NCBI GenBank assembly: GCA_964615375.1
Contig: CAZTOW010000052.1
Location: 1 to 64,000, forward strand
DNA from: CAZKWG01 sp964615375
GTDB taxonomy: Bacteria > Myxococcota_A > UBA796 > CAZKWG01
Direction of reading: 5' to 3'
Length of the DNA: 64,000 nucleotides
Shown: positions 54,943-62,852 of the stretch, piece by piece
Position numbering within the stretch: position 1 is the first letter of the stretch
Layout of the letters: each line of letters begins with the position of its first letter
The notes under the pieces: generated by a model
Databases searched by the model: none
What the model was told of the DNA's origin: nothing
What the model saw: only the letters and a program-made list of their open reading frames with translations
Translations under genes and position numbers: made by a program

Positions 54943-57684
54943 GTGCTCGCGGCACCCCACACAGCGCCTCCTCTTGGCGAGGCGACCATCCTCTTCGTGC
55001 GCGTCGAGGAGCTCGACACGCTCTGGGCCTCGCTCGGCGACGCCCTGAGCGCCTCGCTCGGCCTCTACGAAGAGAAGGTTCGTGTGTCCCTCTCCCGCTT
55101 CGGCGGCTACGAGATCAAGCGCGAGGACACGACCTACGTCTACGCCTTCCATGACCCGGCCGCCTCGCTGCGCGCCGCGCTCGCCCTGCGCACGGCCATC
55201 CAGGCGCAGGAGGGCCGCGGCCGGGGAGAGCTGGGCGAGGGCCTCTTCCACGTCGGGATGGGCCTGCACATCGGCCCCCTGGTGGTGCGGCCGGACCCGG
55301 TGACGGGGCGGCTGGACTACCTGGGCACGACGATGAACCTCGCCGCGCGCCTGGCGATGGCGACGCAGGGGGGCCAGACGCTCCTGACCCGCAATCTGCT
55401 CGCCGCGGCGGAGGAGCACGGCTTCCCGGTGGACAACCCGGGCCAGGAGGACGCCTGGATCGGCTACCGCGGGGTTCACCACTTCCGCGGGATGAACGCC
55501 AGCGCCGAGATCCTCGAGCTCCGCCCGCGCGGCCAGGGCTCGGGCGTGATGCGCCCGCTGCGCACGACCCAGGTGGTGAACCAGCCGCCCACCACCGCCC
55601 GGCTCCCGGCCCTGGCGGCGCCGCTCTTCGGGCGGGAGGAGGCGCTGACGCAGGCGGCCAGCGCGCTTCAGGCCGGCGAGCGCAGCCTGCTCCTCCTCGG
55701 GCAGGCGGGCGTGGGCAAGTCCAGGCTCGCGGCCGAGCTTGCGCTGTGGTGTGAGGCGGGCCTCGGCGAGCTGCGCTTCCCCGACGGCGTCTGGTGGGTG
55801 AGCGCGGCCGGAGCCCGCACGCCCGAGCAGCTCACCGCGGCGGTGACCCGCGCCCTCGGCGCCCCTTACCTGGACCAGGACCCCACCGGTCACCTCGCCC
55901 GGCTCCTGGCGACGCGCTCCGCCACGCTCATCATCCTCGACGAGGCTGAGCAGGCCCGTCTCGTGCTGGGCCCCTGGGCGGCCCGGCTGCGCGAGCGGGC
56001 GCAGGAGCTCCGGCTGCTCGTCACCAGCCGGAGCATGCCGGTGGCCCTGGGCGGGCGGGTGCTGCGGGTCGGTCCGCTCCGCGCCCCGCGCCCGGGAGAG
56101 AGCGACCGGGCCCTGCGCCGCAACCCCGCCGTGCTGCTGCTGCTGGATCGGCTGCGGGCGCGCTTCGGGAAGGCGGTCCGGAAGACGGACCCGCGGCTGC
56201 TGGAGACGCTCGGCGCGCTGGCGGCGCGGGTGGACGGGCTGCCCTTCGCCCTGCAGATCATGGCGGAGCGCGGCGAGGGCGAGGATCTGGAGCGCTGGCG
56301 CGAGGCCATCCACCGCTGGGTGACGAGCGCCACGGTGGAGCTCGGCCCCGACCCGGAGACCGCGCAGGCGGTGCGCGCGGTGCTGACCCGCGGCATCCAG
56401 ACGCTCCCCGCCTGGACGCAGGCGGCCTTCGCGCAGCTCTGCGTGTTCCGCGGCCCCCTCTCCGCCTGGGACGTCGACCAGATCGTCTCCCTGGAGCCCT
56501 GGCCCGAGGCGCCCTCCTCGCTGGCCGCCCTGGGCGCGCTCCTGGACCACAACCTGCTCGCCCGCGGCCTGGAGCACTTCGGCGGGCAACAGACCCTCTG
56601 CTTCCGGGTGCCCGGCCACATGCTGGGCCTGGGGATGGAGCTGCTCGGCCAGTCCCGCCAGCTTCAACGCTCCGACGGCTCCCCGTGGAGCGGGTCGGCG
56701 GCGCGCGCGACGGCGGAGCGGCGGCACATGGAGCACTTCTCGGCGCTGGGCGAGCGCGAGGTCCTGGACCGCCTGGACGGCCCGGAGGGGGGCTCGACCC
56801 TCGAGCTGCTGATGCGGAGCCAGGAGAACCTCGTCGCGGCGACGCGGCGGGCGCTGCGACGTGGGGACGGCCCGAGCGCCCTGCGCGGCTCGCGCGCCCT
56901 CGCGGCCCTGGCGACGCGGGTCGGCCCCGCCGCCCTGCTGGATCGCTCCCTGGAGAACGCCGCCGCGCTGCCCGATCTGCCTGAGATCGAGGTGGCCGGG
57001 CTCCACGCCGATCTGGTGGACGCGCACCTGGCGGTCGGCCGGTCCGACGAGGCGCGCGATCACCTCGGGGAGGCCATCGCGCGGGTGCCCCGGGACGGCC
57101 CCCCCGGCCTCCGCGGCCGGCTCGCCGCGCTCACGCTGCGGGTCGCGGCGGGGCGGAACGGCGCGCAGGAGGTGTGGGCCAGGCTCGACCGGGCGCTCGG
57201 CCTGGTGCGGCGCGCGGGTGATCCCCGCTGGATCATCTGGGTGCTCCTGGAGCGCGTCCGCTGGGCCCTGGAGGACGGCGTGGACCTGCGCGGCGCGGAG
57301 CTGGAGGAGGCCCTGCTCCTCGCGCGGGCCACGAAGAACCGGCACATGGAGGTCGACGCGCTCATGCTGCGCGCGGACCTCTCGCGCGCGGAGGCTCGGC
57401 TGGACGAGGCCTGGGCCGCCCTCCGGGTCGCCGTGCTCCGGGGGGCGGCGCTCGGCCCCTCCCGGCTCGCGCTGCGCGCCCGGCTCGCGCTCGGAGACCT
57501 CGCCCACGCCCTCGGCATGGAGGAGGAGTCCAGGGACGCCCTGCTGGAGGCCCTGCCCGCGCTCGTGGCCATGGGCGACCCGGTGGGCCTGGCGCGGACC
57601 CGGGACCTCACGCGCCTCTCCACCTCGGACGAGGCGAAGGACGAAGATCTCCTCGTCCGCAGCATCGCGCCATGGATCTCCTAA
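54943..57684 (+). CDS. C2-like degenerate class III cyclase-STAND NTPase-helical repeat protein
   Basis: 913 residues; GTG 54943 preferred over GTG 54937 because AGGA (54932-54935) is then seven bases upstream. Residues 12-about 190 are a class III cyclase domain. Both metal Asp positions are lost (R20 in LFVRVEEL, T63 in KREDTTY), but purine- and transition-state residues are kept: K59, D125 (RLDYLG), N132 and R136 (MNLAARL). That is the pattern of the C2 half of animal adenylyl cyclase. Residues about 220-480 are an NB-ARC/STAND ATPase (GQAGVGKS, LIILDEAE, LLVTSRS, GLPFALQI). Residues about 600-910 are TPR-like helices. The adjacent gene has the complementary defects. Confidence 0.88.
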   Translation: MLAAPHTAPPLGEATILFVRVEELDTLWASLGDALSASLGLYEEKVRVSLSRFGGYEIKREDTTYVYAFHDPAASLRAALALRTAIQAQEGRGRGELGEGLFHVGMGLHIGPLVVRPDPVTGRLDYLGTTMNLAARLAMATQGGQTLLTRNLLAAAEEHGFPVDNPGQEDAWIGYRGVHHFRGMNASAEILELRPRGQGSGVMRPLRTTQVVNQPPTTARLPALAAPLFGREEALTQAASALQAGERSLLLLGQAGVGKSRLAAELALWCEAGLGELRFPDGVWWVSAAGARTPEQLTAAVTRALGAPYLDQDPTGHLARLLATRSATLIILDEAEQARLVLGPWAARLRERAQELRLLVTSRSMPVALGGRVLRVGPLRAPRPGESDRALRRNPAVLLLLDRLRARFGKAVRKTDPRLLETLGALAARVDGLPFALQIMAERGEGEDLERWREAIHRWVTSATVELGPDPETAQAVRAVLTRGIQTLPAWTQAAFAQLCVFRGPLSAWDVDQIVSLEPWPEAPSSLAALGALLDHNLLARGLEHFGGQQTLCFRVPGHMLGLGMELLGQSRQLQRSDGSPWSGSAARATAERRHMEHFSALGEREVLDRLDGPEGGSTLELLMRSQENLVAATRRALRRGDGPSALRGSRALAALATRVGPAALLDRSLENAAALPDLPEIEVAGLHADLVDAHLAVGRSDEARDHLGEAIARVPRDGPPGLRGRLAALTLRVAAGRNGAQEVWARLDRALGLVRRAGDPRWIIWVLLERVRWALEDGVDLRGAELEEALLLARATKNRHMEVDALMLRADLSRAEARLDEAWAALRVAVLRGAALGPSRLALRARLALGDLAHALGMEEESRDALLEALPALVAMGDPVGLARTRDLTRLSTSDEAKDEDLLVRSIAPWIS

Positions 57685-57697
57685 CCGTTATCGGTTA
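57682..57697. promoter_or_regulatory. inverted repeat between the two cyclase-STAND genes
   Basis: TAACCG-TTAT-CGGTTA, perfect 6-bp arms, starting at the TAA stop of the first cyclase gene and ending just before the candidate TTG start of the second. AT-rich relative to its surroundings. It might be an operator or a translational-coupling hairpin exposing AAGG. Confidence 0.4.
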
Positions 57698-57700
57698 AGG

Positions 57701-60700
57701 TTGTTGGATCTGGATGGCAGAGACTTGAGGCAGCAGGTCTCCATCGTCGCGACGGACATCGTCGCGTCCTCTCGTCTATGGGAGCAGCACGCCGCGTTGG
57801 CCCCGGCGGTGCTCGACCTCCACGACCGCGTGATGCGGGACGTCTTCCGCCGGCACGGCGGTTATGAGCTTCGAACCGAGGGAGATGCCTTCCGCGTCCT
57901 CTTCCGCGACCCGCTCTCCGCCGCCCTCGCCTGCCTGGAGGCCCAGCAGGCCCTCGCCCGCACCGTCTGGCCCGAGCCCTTCGGCGCCGAGAACGGCCTC
58001 CGGGTGCGCATGGGCGTCCACCACGCCAGCGTGAACGTGGAGCAGGAGCCGGTCGGCGGGCGCATGGACGTGCGCGGACCGGCCATGCTCCGCGCGGCCA
58101 GGGTGGCGGAGGCGGCCCACGGCGGGCAGGTCCTGCTCACGGATCCCTCGGCGCGCGCGGTCCGAGAGCGCGGCGAGCCCACCGGGCTGCGGCTCCTCGC
58201 CCTGGGCCGCTGGCTCCTCTCCGAGAGCGAGATCCCCGAGGAGCTCTGGCAGGTGGAGCTCTCGGACCTCCCCGCCCAGCGCTGGCCCGCGCCGCGCGGA
58301 CGCCCGGCCCCCAGGGTCCCCCACAACCTCCCGAGCGCCCCGCCGCTCCTCGGGCGCGAGGCCGAGCTCCACCGCGCCCTGGAGGCCGTGCTGGCCCCTC
58401 AGCGCGCCGTCCTGATCCACGGCCTCGTCGGCGTGGGGAAGAGCGCCCTCGCCCTGCACCTCGCGCACCGCCTGGTCGAGGGCGCCGGGACACAACGGTT
58501 CCGGGGGGGCGTTTGGCGGGTAGACCTGCGCGCCGCGCGGAGCGCGCACGAGGCCACGCGGGCGGTGCTGACGGCGCTCCACGGGACGCAGGAGCGGGGA
58601 GACACGCTGCTGGGCGTGGAGGCGACCCTCGCGGAGATGGGGCCGGGCCTGCTCCTGCTCGAGCACGGCGACACCCTCGGCCTGCAGCTCGACGAGCTCG
58701 TGACCGGCTGGCTCACCGAGGCCCCGGAGCTCCAGATCGTCGCCACGCGGCGCCTGGGCCCGTCCTGGGCGGGGTGGACCAGCTTCCTCCTGGGGCCGCT
58801 GCCGGTCCCCGACGCGCCCGCTCCGGGCGACCCCGCGGAGCTCCAGACCCTGCGCGCCGCCCCCGCGCTGACCCTGATGCGTCAGTCCGCCCTGGCAGCC
58901 CGCGCCGAGCACAGCCTGCTGGACGCCCCCGCGAACCTGCCCATCCTCGCGCAGGCCGCCCGCCGCCTCGGGGGTCTGCCCCTGGCGCTGGAGATCGCGG
59001 CGTCCTGGCTGGAGCTGCTCTCGCCCGCGGAGCTGCTGGCGCGCCTGGAGCGAGACCCCTTCGCGCTGCTCTCGGACCGCCTGACCTCGGCGAGCCACCC
59101 CGCGCGCAGCGTGCGCCAGCTCCTCGACGAGACCTGGGTGCAGCTCTCCGTCCACCACCGCGCCGCCCTGACCAGCCTCTCGGTCTTCCAGGGCGGCTTC
59201 ACGATGCTGGCGGCCTCCGCCGTGCTGGAGAGCGCGGCCCTGACGGGCGCGCCCACGGTGGATCAGACCCTGGAGTCCCTGCGCGGGCGCGGGCTCCTGC
59301 TCGCCCTCGACGAGGAGACCGAGCGCTCGCGCTGGGTGGTGGTGCCGCTCGTGGCCCGGCATGCGCTGGCCCTCGACGAGGATCGCGCCGAGCAGGCGCG
59401 AGACCGCCACGCGCGCTTCTTCCGGGCGCTGGCCGAGGAGGTGCTCGCGGTCGAGCCTCAGTGGCGGGCGGCCACCCTCTCCGAGCTCCTCGACGAGGAA
59501 GAAGAGAACCTCTGCGCCGCGCTCGGCTTCGCGCGCGAGCGCCGCAGCGACGCGATCCTGAGCCTGGCCCGCGTCCTGGTGGAGCTGTCCATCCTCCACG
59601 GCGCCTACGACGCCGGCCTCGACTACATCGAGATCTGGACCGAGCACGCCGCCTCCCGCCGCCCGGACCTCGAGGCCGCCCAGGCCGAGCTCACGCACCG
59701 TCGGGGCCTCCTGCAGGCGCGACTGGGGCGCGACCTGGACGCCGAGCAGACGCTGTCCCTGGCGATGAGCCGGGCCGCCGCCCTGGGGCTCACGCAGCTC
59801 CGAGGCGCGGCGCTCCGCGATCTCGCGGTGAGCTACCTGCACATCGGCCGGTCAGAGGCCGCCCTCGGCGCGCTGGAGACCGCCCGCTCCATCGCCCAGC
59901 TCACCCAGGATCCCTGCGGGGAGGGGGCCTCGCTGGCGATCCGCGCCGACCTGCGCCGACGCGCGGGCCGCTGGCAGCAGGCGCTGGAGGATCAGCTCGC
60001 CGCCCACGGCCTGCTCGCCCCGCAGGGGCTCACCCCCGAGCTCGCCGACGAGCGGATGTGTCGGGCCCGCCTCATGCGCGACATGAGCGACACCCAGGAG
60101 GCGCTCACCGCCTGTGAGGAGGCGGTGGAGATCCTGGAGCTCCTCGGCGATCTCCCGCGCCTCTGCGAGGCCCGCGCCCTCCGGGCCCTGCTGCTCTGGG
60201 AGGCGGCGCGCGTCGAGGAGGCCGCGATGGTGCTGGAGCTCGGCGGGTGCGCGCGTGGCGGCCCCGAGGGACCGGGCCGCGCCGAAGAGGCGTGGACCCT
60301 GGGGCTCATCCGCGCTGAGCTCGGGCAGCTGGACGCCGCGCGCGAGGCCTTCGCGCTGGCCGAGGATCTGGCGCTGCTCTCCCGGAGGACCGAGCTCCTC
60401 ACGCCCATCCTCGTCTGCCAGGCGGAGATCGAGCTGCGCCGCAAGGGCCCCGGCGCCGCGCGCCCCTGGTTCGAGCGGGCCGAGCGCGCCGCCACCCGCG
60501 ACCCGGCGCGAGGAGAGCTCTGGCTGCTCATCGGGCGAGGTCGCCGCACGCTGATGCTGGGCGACCGGATCGAGGCCGTGGAGGCCGCGCAGCAGGCCCG
60601 CCTCGCCCTCGACGAGCGCCCCGACCCGACGGCCGACCGACTGCTCCGCCCCCTGGAGCGCGCGCTCTGGTCCCACCTGGACCTGCACTCCTCTTCGGCC

Positions 60701-60703
60701 TGA
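57701..60703 (+). CDS. C1-like class III cyclase-STAND NTPase-TPR protein
   Basis: About 1000 residues; the start is uncertain (no ATG or GTG; TTG 57701, 57704 or 57725 are possible). Residues about 12-175 are a class III cyclase domain. Both metal Asp are present, D19 (VATDIVASSRLW) and D62 (RTEGDAF), but the catalytic Asn is Leu (L130 in MLRAAR) and the purine Lys is Arg (R58): a C1-type half. A STAND ATPase follows (GREAELHRAL, GLVGVGKSAL near 241, degenerate Walker B LLLLEHGD, IVATRR, GGLPLALEIAA). Several TPR-like repeats run to the C-terminus (residues about 600-1000). It is placed 16 bases after the C2-like gene, so the two are probably co-expressed and heterodimerise. Confidence 0.85.
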   Translation: MLDLDGRDLRQQVSIVATDIVASSRLWEQHAALAPAVLDLHDRVMRDVFRRHGGYELRTEGDAFRVLFRDPLSAALACLEAQQALARTVWPEPFGAENGLRVRMGVHHASVNVEQEPVGGRMDVRGPAMLRAARVAEAAHGGQVLLTDPSARAVRERGEPTGLRLLALGRWLLSESEIPEELWQVELSDLPAQRWPAPRGRPAPRVPHNLPSAPPLLGREAELHRALEAVLAPQRAVLIHGLVGVGKSALALHLAHRLVEGAGTQRFRGGVWRVDLRAARSAHEATRAVLTALHGTQERGDTLLGVEATLAEMGPGLLLLEHGDTLGLQLDELVTGWLTEAPELQIVATRRLGPSWAGWTSFLLGPLPVPDAPAPGDPAELQTLRAAPALTLMRQSALAARAEHSLLDAPANLPILAQAARRLGGLPLALEIAASWLELLSPAELLARLERDPFALLSDRLTSASHPARSVRQLLDETWVQLSVHHRAALTSLSVFQGGFTMLAASAVLESAALTGAPTVDQTLESLRGRGLLLALDEETERSRWVVVPLVARHALALDEDRAEQARDRHARFFRALAEEVLAVEPQWRAATLSELLDEEEENLCAALGFARERRSDAILSLARVLVELSILHGAYDAGLDYIEIWTEHAASRRPDLEAAQAELTHRRGLLQARLGRDLDAEQTLSLAMSRAAALGLTQLRGAALRDLAVSYLHIGRSEAALGALETARSIAQLTQDPCGEGASLAIRADLRRRAGRWQQALEDQLAAHGLLAPQGLTPELADERMCRARLMRDMSDTQEALTACEEAVEILELLGDLPRLCEARALRALLLWEAARVEEAAMVLELGGCARGGPEGPGRAEEAWTLGLIRAELGQLDAAREAFALAEDLALLSRRTELLTPILVCQAEIELRRKGPGAARPWFERAERAATRDPARGELWLLIGRGRRTLMLGDRIEAVEAAQQARLALDERPDPTADRLLRPLERALWSHLDLHSSSA

Positions 60704-60722
60704 GGGCCCCGCGCCAGGCGGG

Positions 60723-60751
60723 TTGACGGCCCGGCGCGCGGACGCTACATG
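60723..60751 (+). promoter_or_regulatory. promoter of FMN-binding protein gene
   Basis: TTGACG (60723-60728, near-consensus -35) and TACATG (60746-60751, weak -10) are spaced by 17 bases. The -10 overlaps the start of a Fur-box-like palindrome, as in iron-repressed promoters. Confidence 0.5.
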
Positions 60752-60770
60752 AAAATGACTTTCATTTTCA
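60750..60770. promoter_or_regulatory. Fur box-like operator
   Basis: Perfect 9-3-9 inverted repeat: TGAAAATGA, CTT, TCATTTTCA. Its central 19 bases match 14 of 19 positions of the classical Fur consensus. It is a conspicuous AT-rich island overlapping the -10 and covering the probable transcription start, so iron-loaded Fur would block transcription. Confidence 0.7.
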
Positions 60771-60780
60771 GGGGACCCCA

Positions 60781-61323
60781 GTGCGCCTCCTGCTGATCCT
60801 CCTGGCCCTCTGGGCGGCGCTCCCCTCGGCGCGCGCGGCGGCCGTCTACTGGACGCCCGAGGCCCTCTTCGAGGACATGTTCCCCACGGCCGATCGCGCC
60901 ACCGAGCTCGCGCTCCCCCTGGACGCCGCGCGCCTGGAGCGGGCCCGCGCCGCCCTGGGCTACACCCCGGCGAAGAGCGCCTACACCTTCACCGCCGCCT
61001 GGCAGGGCGGGACGCTGCTGGGCTGGATGCTGGTGGACGAGCAGCTCGGCCAGCACGAGCCCATCACCTTCGCCGTGCAGCTCGACCCCCAGGGCCGGGT
61101 CGTCCGGCACGAGGTCATGGTCTACCGCGAGCGCTACGGCGACGAGGTGCGCGACAAGCGCTTCCGCGCCCAGTTCGTGGGGAAGACCGCGGCGGATCCC
61201 CTGGTGGCCGGGCGCGACGTCCGCATCGTGTCGGGGGCCACCCTCTCCAGCAAGGCCATGGCGACCGGCGTGAAGCGGGCGGTCGTCCTGTTCACGCTCA
61301 TGGATCCGTCGGGCGGCGCCTGA
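60781..61323 (+). CDS. exported FMN-binding flavoprotein
   Basis: 180 residues from GTG 60781 (GGGGA five bases upstream). Signal peptide ends near ARA (residue 19). The C-terminal RIVSGATLSSKAMATGVKRAVVL matches the FMN-binding domain of RnfG/NqrC-type proteins, whose SGAT Thr (T144) carries covalently linked FMN. The protein is short and single-domain, so it is likely a periplasmic one-electron flavin carrier. A Fur-box-like operator lies at its promoter, linking it to iron limitation. The convergent neighbour encodes ApbE, the enzyme that attaches the FMN; the 3' ends overlap by 26 bases. Confidence 0.88.
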   Translation: MRLLLILLALWAALPSARAAAVYWTPEALFEDMFPTADRATELALPLDAARLERARAALGYTPAKSAYTFTAAWQGGTLLGWMLVDEQLGQHEPITFAVQLDPQGRVVRHEVMVYRERYGDEVRDKRFRAQFVGKTAADPLVAGRDVRIVSGATLSSKAMATGVKRAVVLFTLMDPSGGA

Positions 61324-62287
61324 GGTGCAGCTCCTCGACGCCCGCGCCGCGATCCCCGCGCTCGTGGATGCCGTCGGCGTCCACCACCAGGGCCCAGGCC
61401 CCCAGGGCGCGGACGGCGGGCGCGTCCCGGCCCAACACGAGGAGCGCCGTGTCCAGCGCGTCGGCCACGCCGCCCTGCGGGTGGACCACCGTGGCCGACC
61501 AGGCGGCCTCCGACGGCCAGCCGGTGCGCGGGTCGAGGATGTGGTGATATCGGCGTCCATCCTGCACGAAGGCGCGCCCGTAGTCCCCCGCCGTGCTGAG
61601 CGTGGCGTCGCGGATCGTCACGCTGGCGATCCCCTCGTCCGGCTCACCGCGGGGGTCGCGCACCTCCAGGGTCCAGCGCCCGCGCACGGCGACGTCCCCC
61701 GAGACGTCCACCGCCGCCTCCCAGCCCTCCGGGATGAGGGCGAGCGCGCGCTCCGCGGCCCAGCCCTGCGCGATCCCGCCCAGGGTGAGCGCCATGCCCG
61801 GCCGCTCCAGGGTCGCCGTCCCCTCCCCTACCTGGAGCGCGCGCCAGCCCACCAGCGGCAGGCGGGCGGAGAGCGCGTCGGGCGAAGGGACGCGGGCAGC
61901 CTCGAAGTCCCAGAGCCCCCACAGCGCGCCGATCGTGGGGTCGAAGGCGCCGTCCGTGGCCTCGGACACGCGCTGGCTCAGCCGGAGCAGCGCCTCCACC
62001 TCGGGGGAGACCGGCTGCGGGCCCTGCCCGGCGTGGGCGTTGAGGCGGGCGATCTCGCCGGTCGACTCCCAGTCGGTGACCAGCGCCTCGAGGCGGATCA
62101 CCTCGTCGCGCGCGGCCACGGCGGCGGCCAGGCAGTCGGGATGGCGGGCGAGCTCGGGGCAGCGCACGACCACGCGCAGCTCCCCGCCCATGGCGAGCCC
62201 GGTGGCCGTGGCCAGGGGTGGCGCCTCCGGCGGGACGCGCGCGCAGGCCAGCGCGGCCAGCACCACCAGACCCAGCGCTGAGAACAC
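61298..62287 (-). CDS. apbE: FAD:protein FMN transferase
   Basis: 329 residues from GTG 62287, the only in-frame start that gives a signal; no SD is visible because the divergent gene begins 9 bases away. MFSALGLVVLAALAC is a lipoprotein signal. ApbE motifs are in order: AMGGELRVVVRCP, TDGAFDPTIGALWGLWDFE, LTLGGIAQGWA (Gln where many relatives have Lys), DVSGDVAVRG, STAGDYGRAF, HHILDPRTGWP and ADALDTALLVLG (Mg-binding Asp and Thr). It transfers FMN from FAD onto Thr of exported flavoproteins, here very likely the convergent FMN-binding protein. Confidence 0.9.
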   Translation of the reverse strand: MFSALGLVVLAALACARVPPEAPPLATATGLAMGGELRVVVRCPELARHPDCLAAAVAARDEVIRLEALVTDWESTGEIARLNAHAGQGPQPVSPEVEALLRLSQRVSEATDGAFDPTIGALWGLWDFEAARVPSPDALSARLPLVGWRALQVGEGTATLERPGMALTLGGIAQGWAAERALALIPEGWEAAVDVSGDVAVRGRWTLEVRDPRGEPDEGIASVTIRDATLSTAGDYGRAFVQDGRRYHHILDPRTGWPSEAAWSATVVHPQGGVADALDTALLVLGRDAPAVRALGAWALVVDADGIHERGDRGAGVEELHLRRRPTDP

Positions 62288-62296
62288 GAGGAGACG

Positions 62297-62803
62297 ATGA
62301 GGGAATTCCGCCGACCCGGGGGATCGCTGAGGACGCTGCCCAGGCCCGCCCGCCTGCTCTACGCGGGCTTCCTGGGGCTCACCACGCTGGGCTTCGCCAC
62401 GGCCATGGGCCTCTACTACGACGGGCTCGGGCTCGGGCTGCGCTCGGTCGCGGCGCACTACCTGGGCAACGCCGACGACCCGCAGGCCACCGAGATCCTG
62501 GTGGAGCGCTCCTTCCACGACCTGCTGCAGCAGAGCCACTTCCACCTCTTCACCATGCCCGTGCTGCTGCTGGTGCTGGCCCACCTCTTCCTGCTGGCCC
62601 GCGGCGGGCGCTGGAAGGGCTGGGTGGTGGGGCTGGCGCTCCTGAGCACGGCGCTGCACGTCGCCGGCCCCTGGGCGATCTACCTGGGCGGCGCGGGCTG
62701 GGCCTGGATCATGCCCGCCACCGGGCTGCCCTTCGCGCTGAGCTACCTGACCATGGCGCTCTGGCCGATCCCCGAGCTTCTCGCTCGGGACCCGGCCGAG
62801 TGA
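62297..62803 (+). CDS. 4-TM membrane protein with His cluster
   Basis: 168 residues from ATG 62297 (GAGGAG three bases upstream). Four hydrophobic helices (about residues 20-40, 82-102, 108-130, 138-158). The second helix has SHFHLFTMPVLLLVLAHLF with His spaced to lie on one face, a possible haem b or metal site. I do not recognise a named family. It is divergent from apbE and next to the FMN-binding protein, so it may pass electrons across the membrane to that flavoprotein; this is inference. Confidence 0.75.
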   Translation: MREFRRPGGSLRTLPRPARLLYAGFLGLTTLGFATAMGLYYDGLGLGLRSVAAHYLGNADDPQATEILVERSFHDLLQQSHFHLFTMPVLLLVLAHLFLLARGGRWKGWVVGLALLSTALHVAGPWAIYLGGAGWAWIMPATGLPFALSYLTMALWPIPELLARDPAE

Positions 62804-62821
62804 GCGCCGCTCCAGACAATT

Positions 62822-62852
62822 CTGTTTGAAAATCGGGGAATGTTTCAAACAG
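62822..62852. terminator. bidirectional terminator hairpin
   Basis: Perfect 10-bp arms CTGTTTGAAA / TTTCAAACAG around an 11-base loop, between the 4-TM gene and the convergent aminopeptidase, overlapping the latter's stop codon. AT-rich arms flanking a GC core loop suggest a two-way transcription stop. Confidence 0.55.

Noticed and set aside
56861..57700. Upstream extension of the second cyclase frame
   Set aside because: It is an out-of-frame overlap of the first cyclase-STAND gene with Arg/Pro/Ser-rich composition; the domain starts after 57701.
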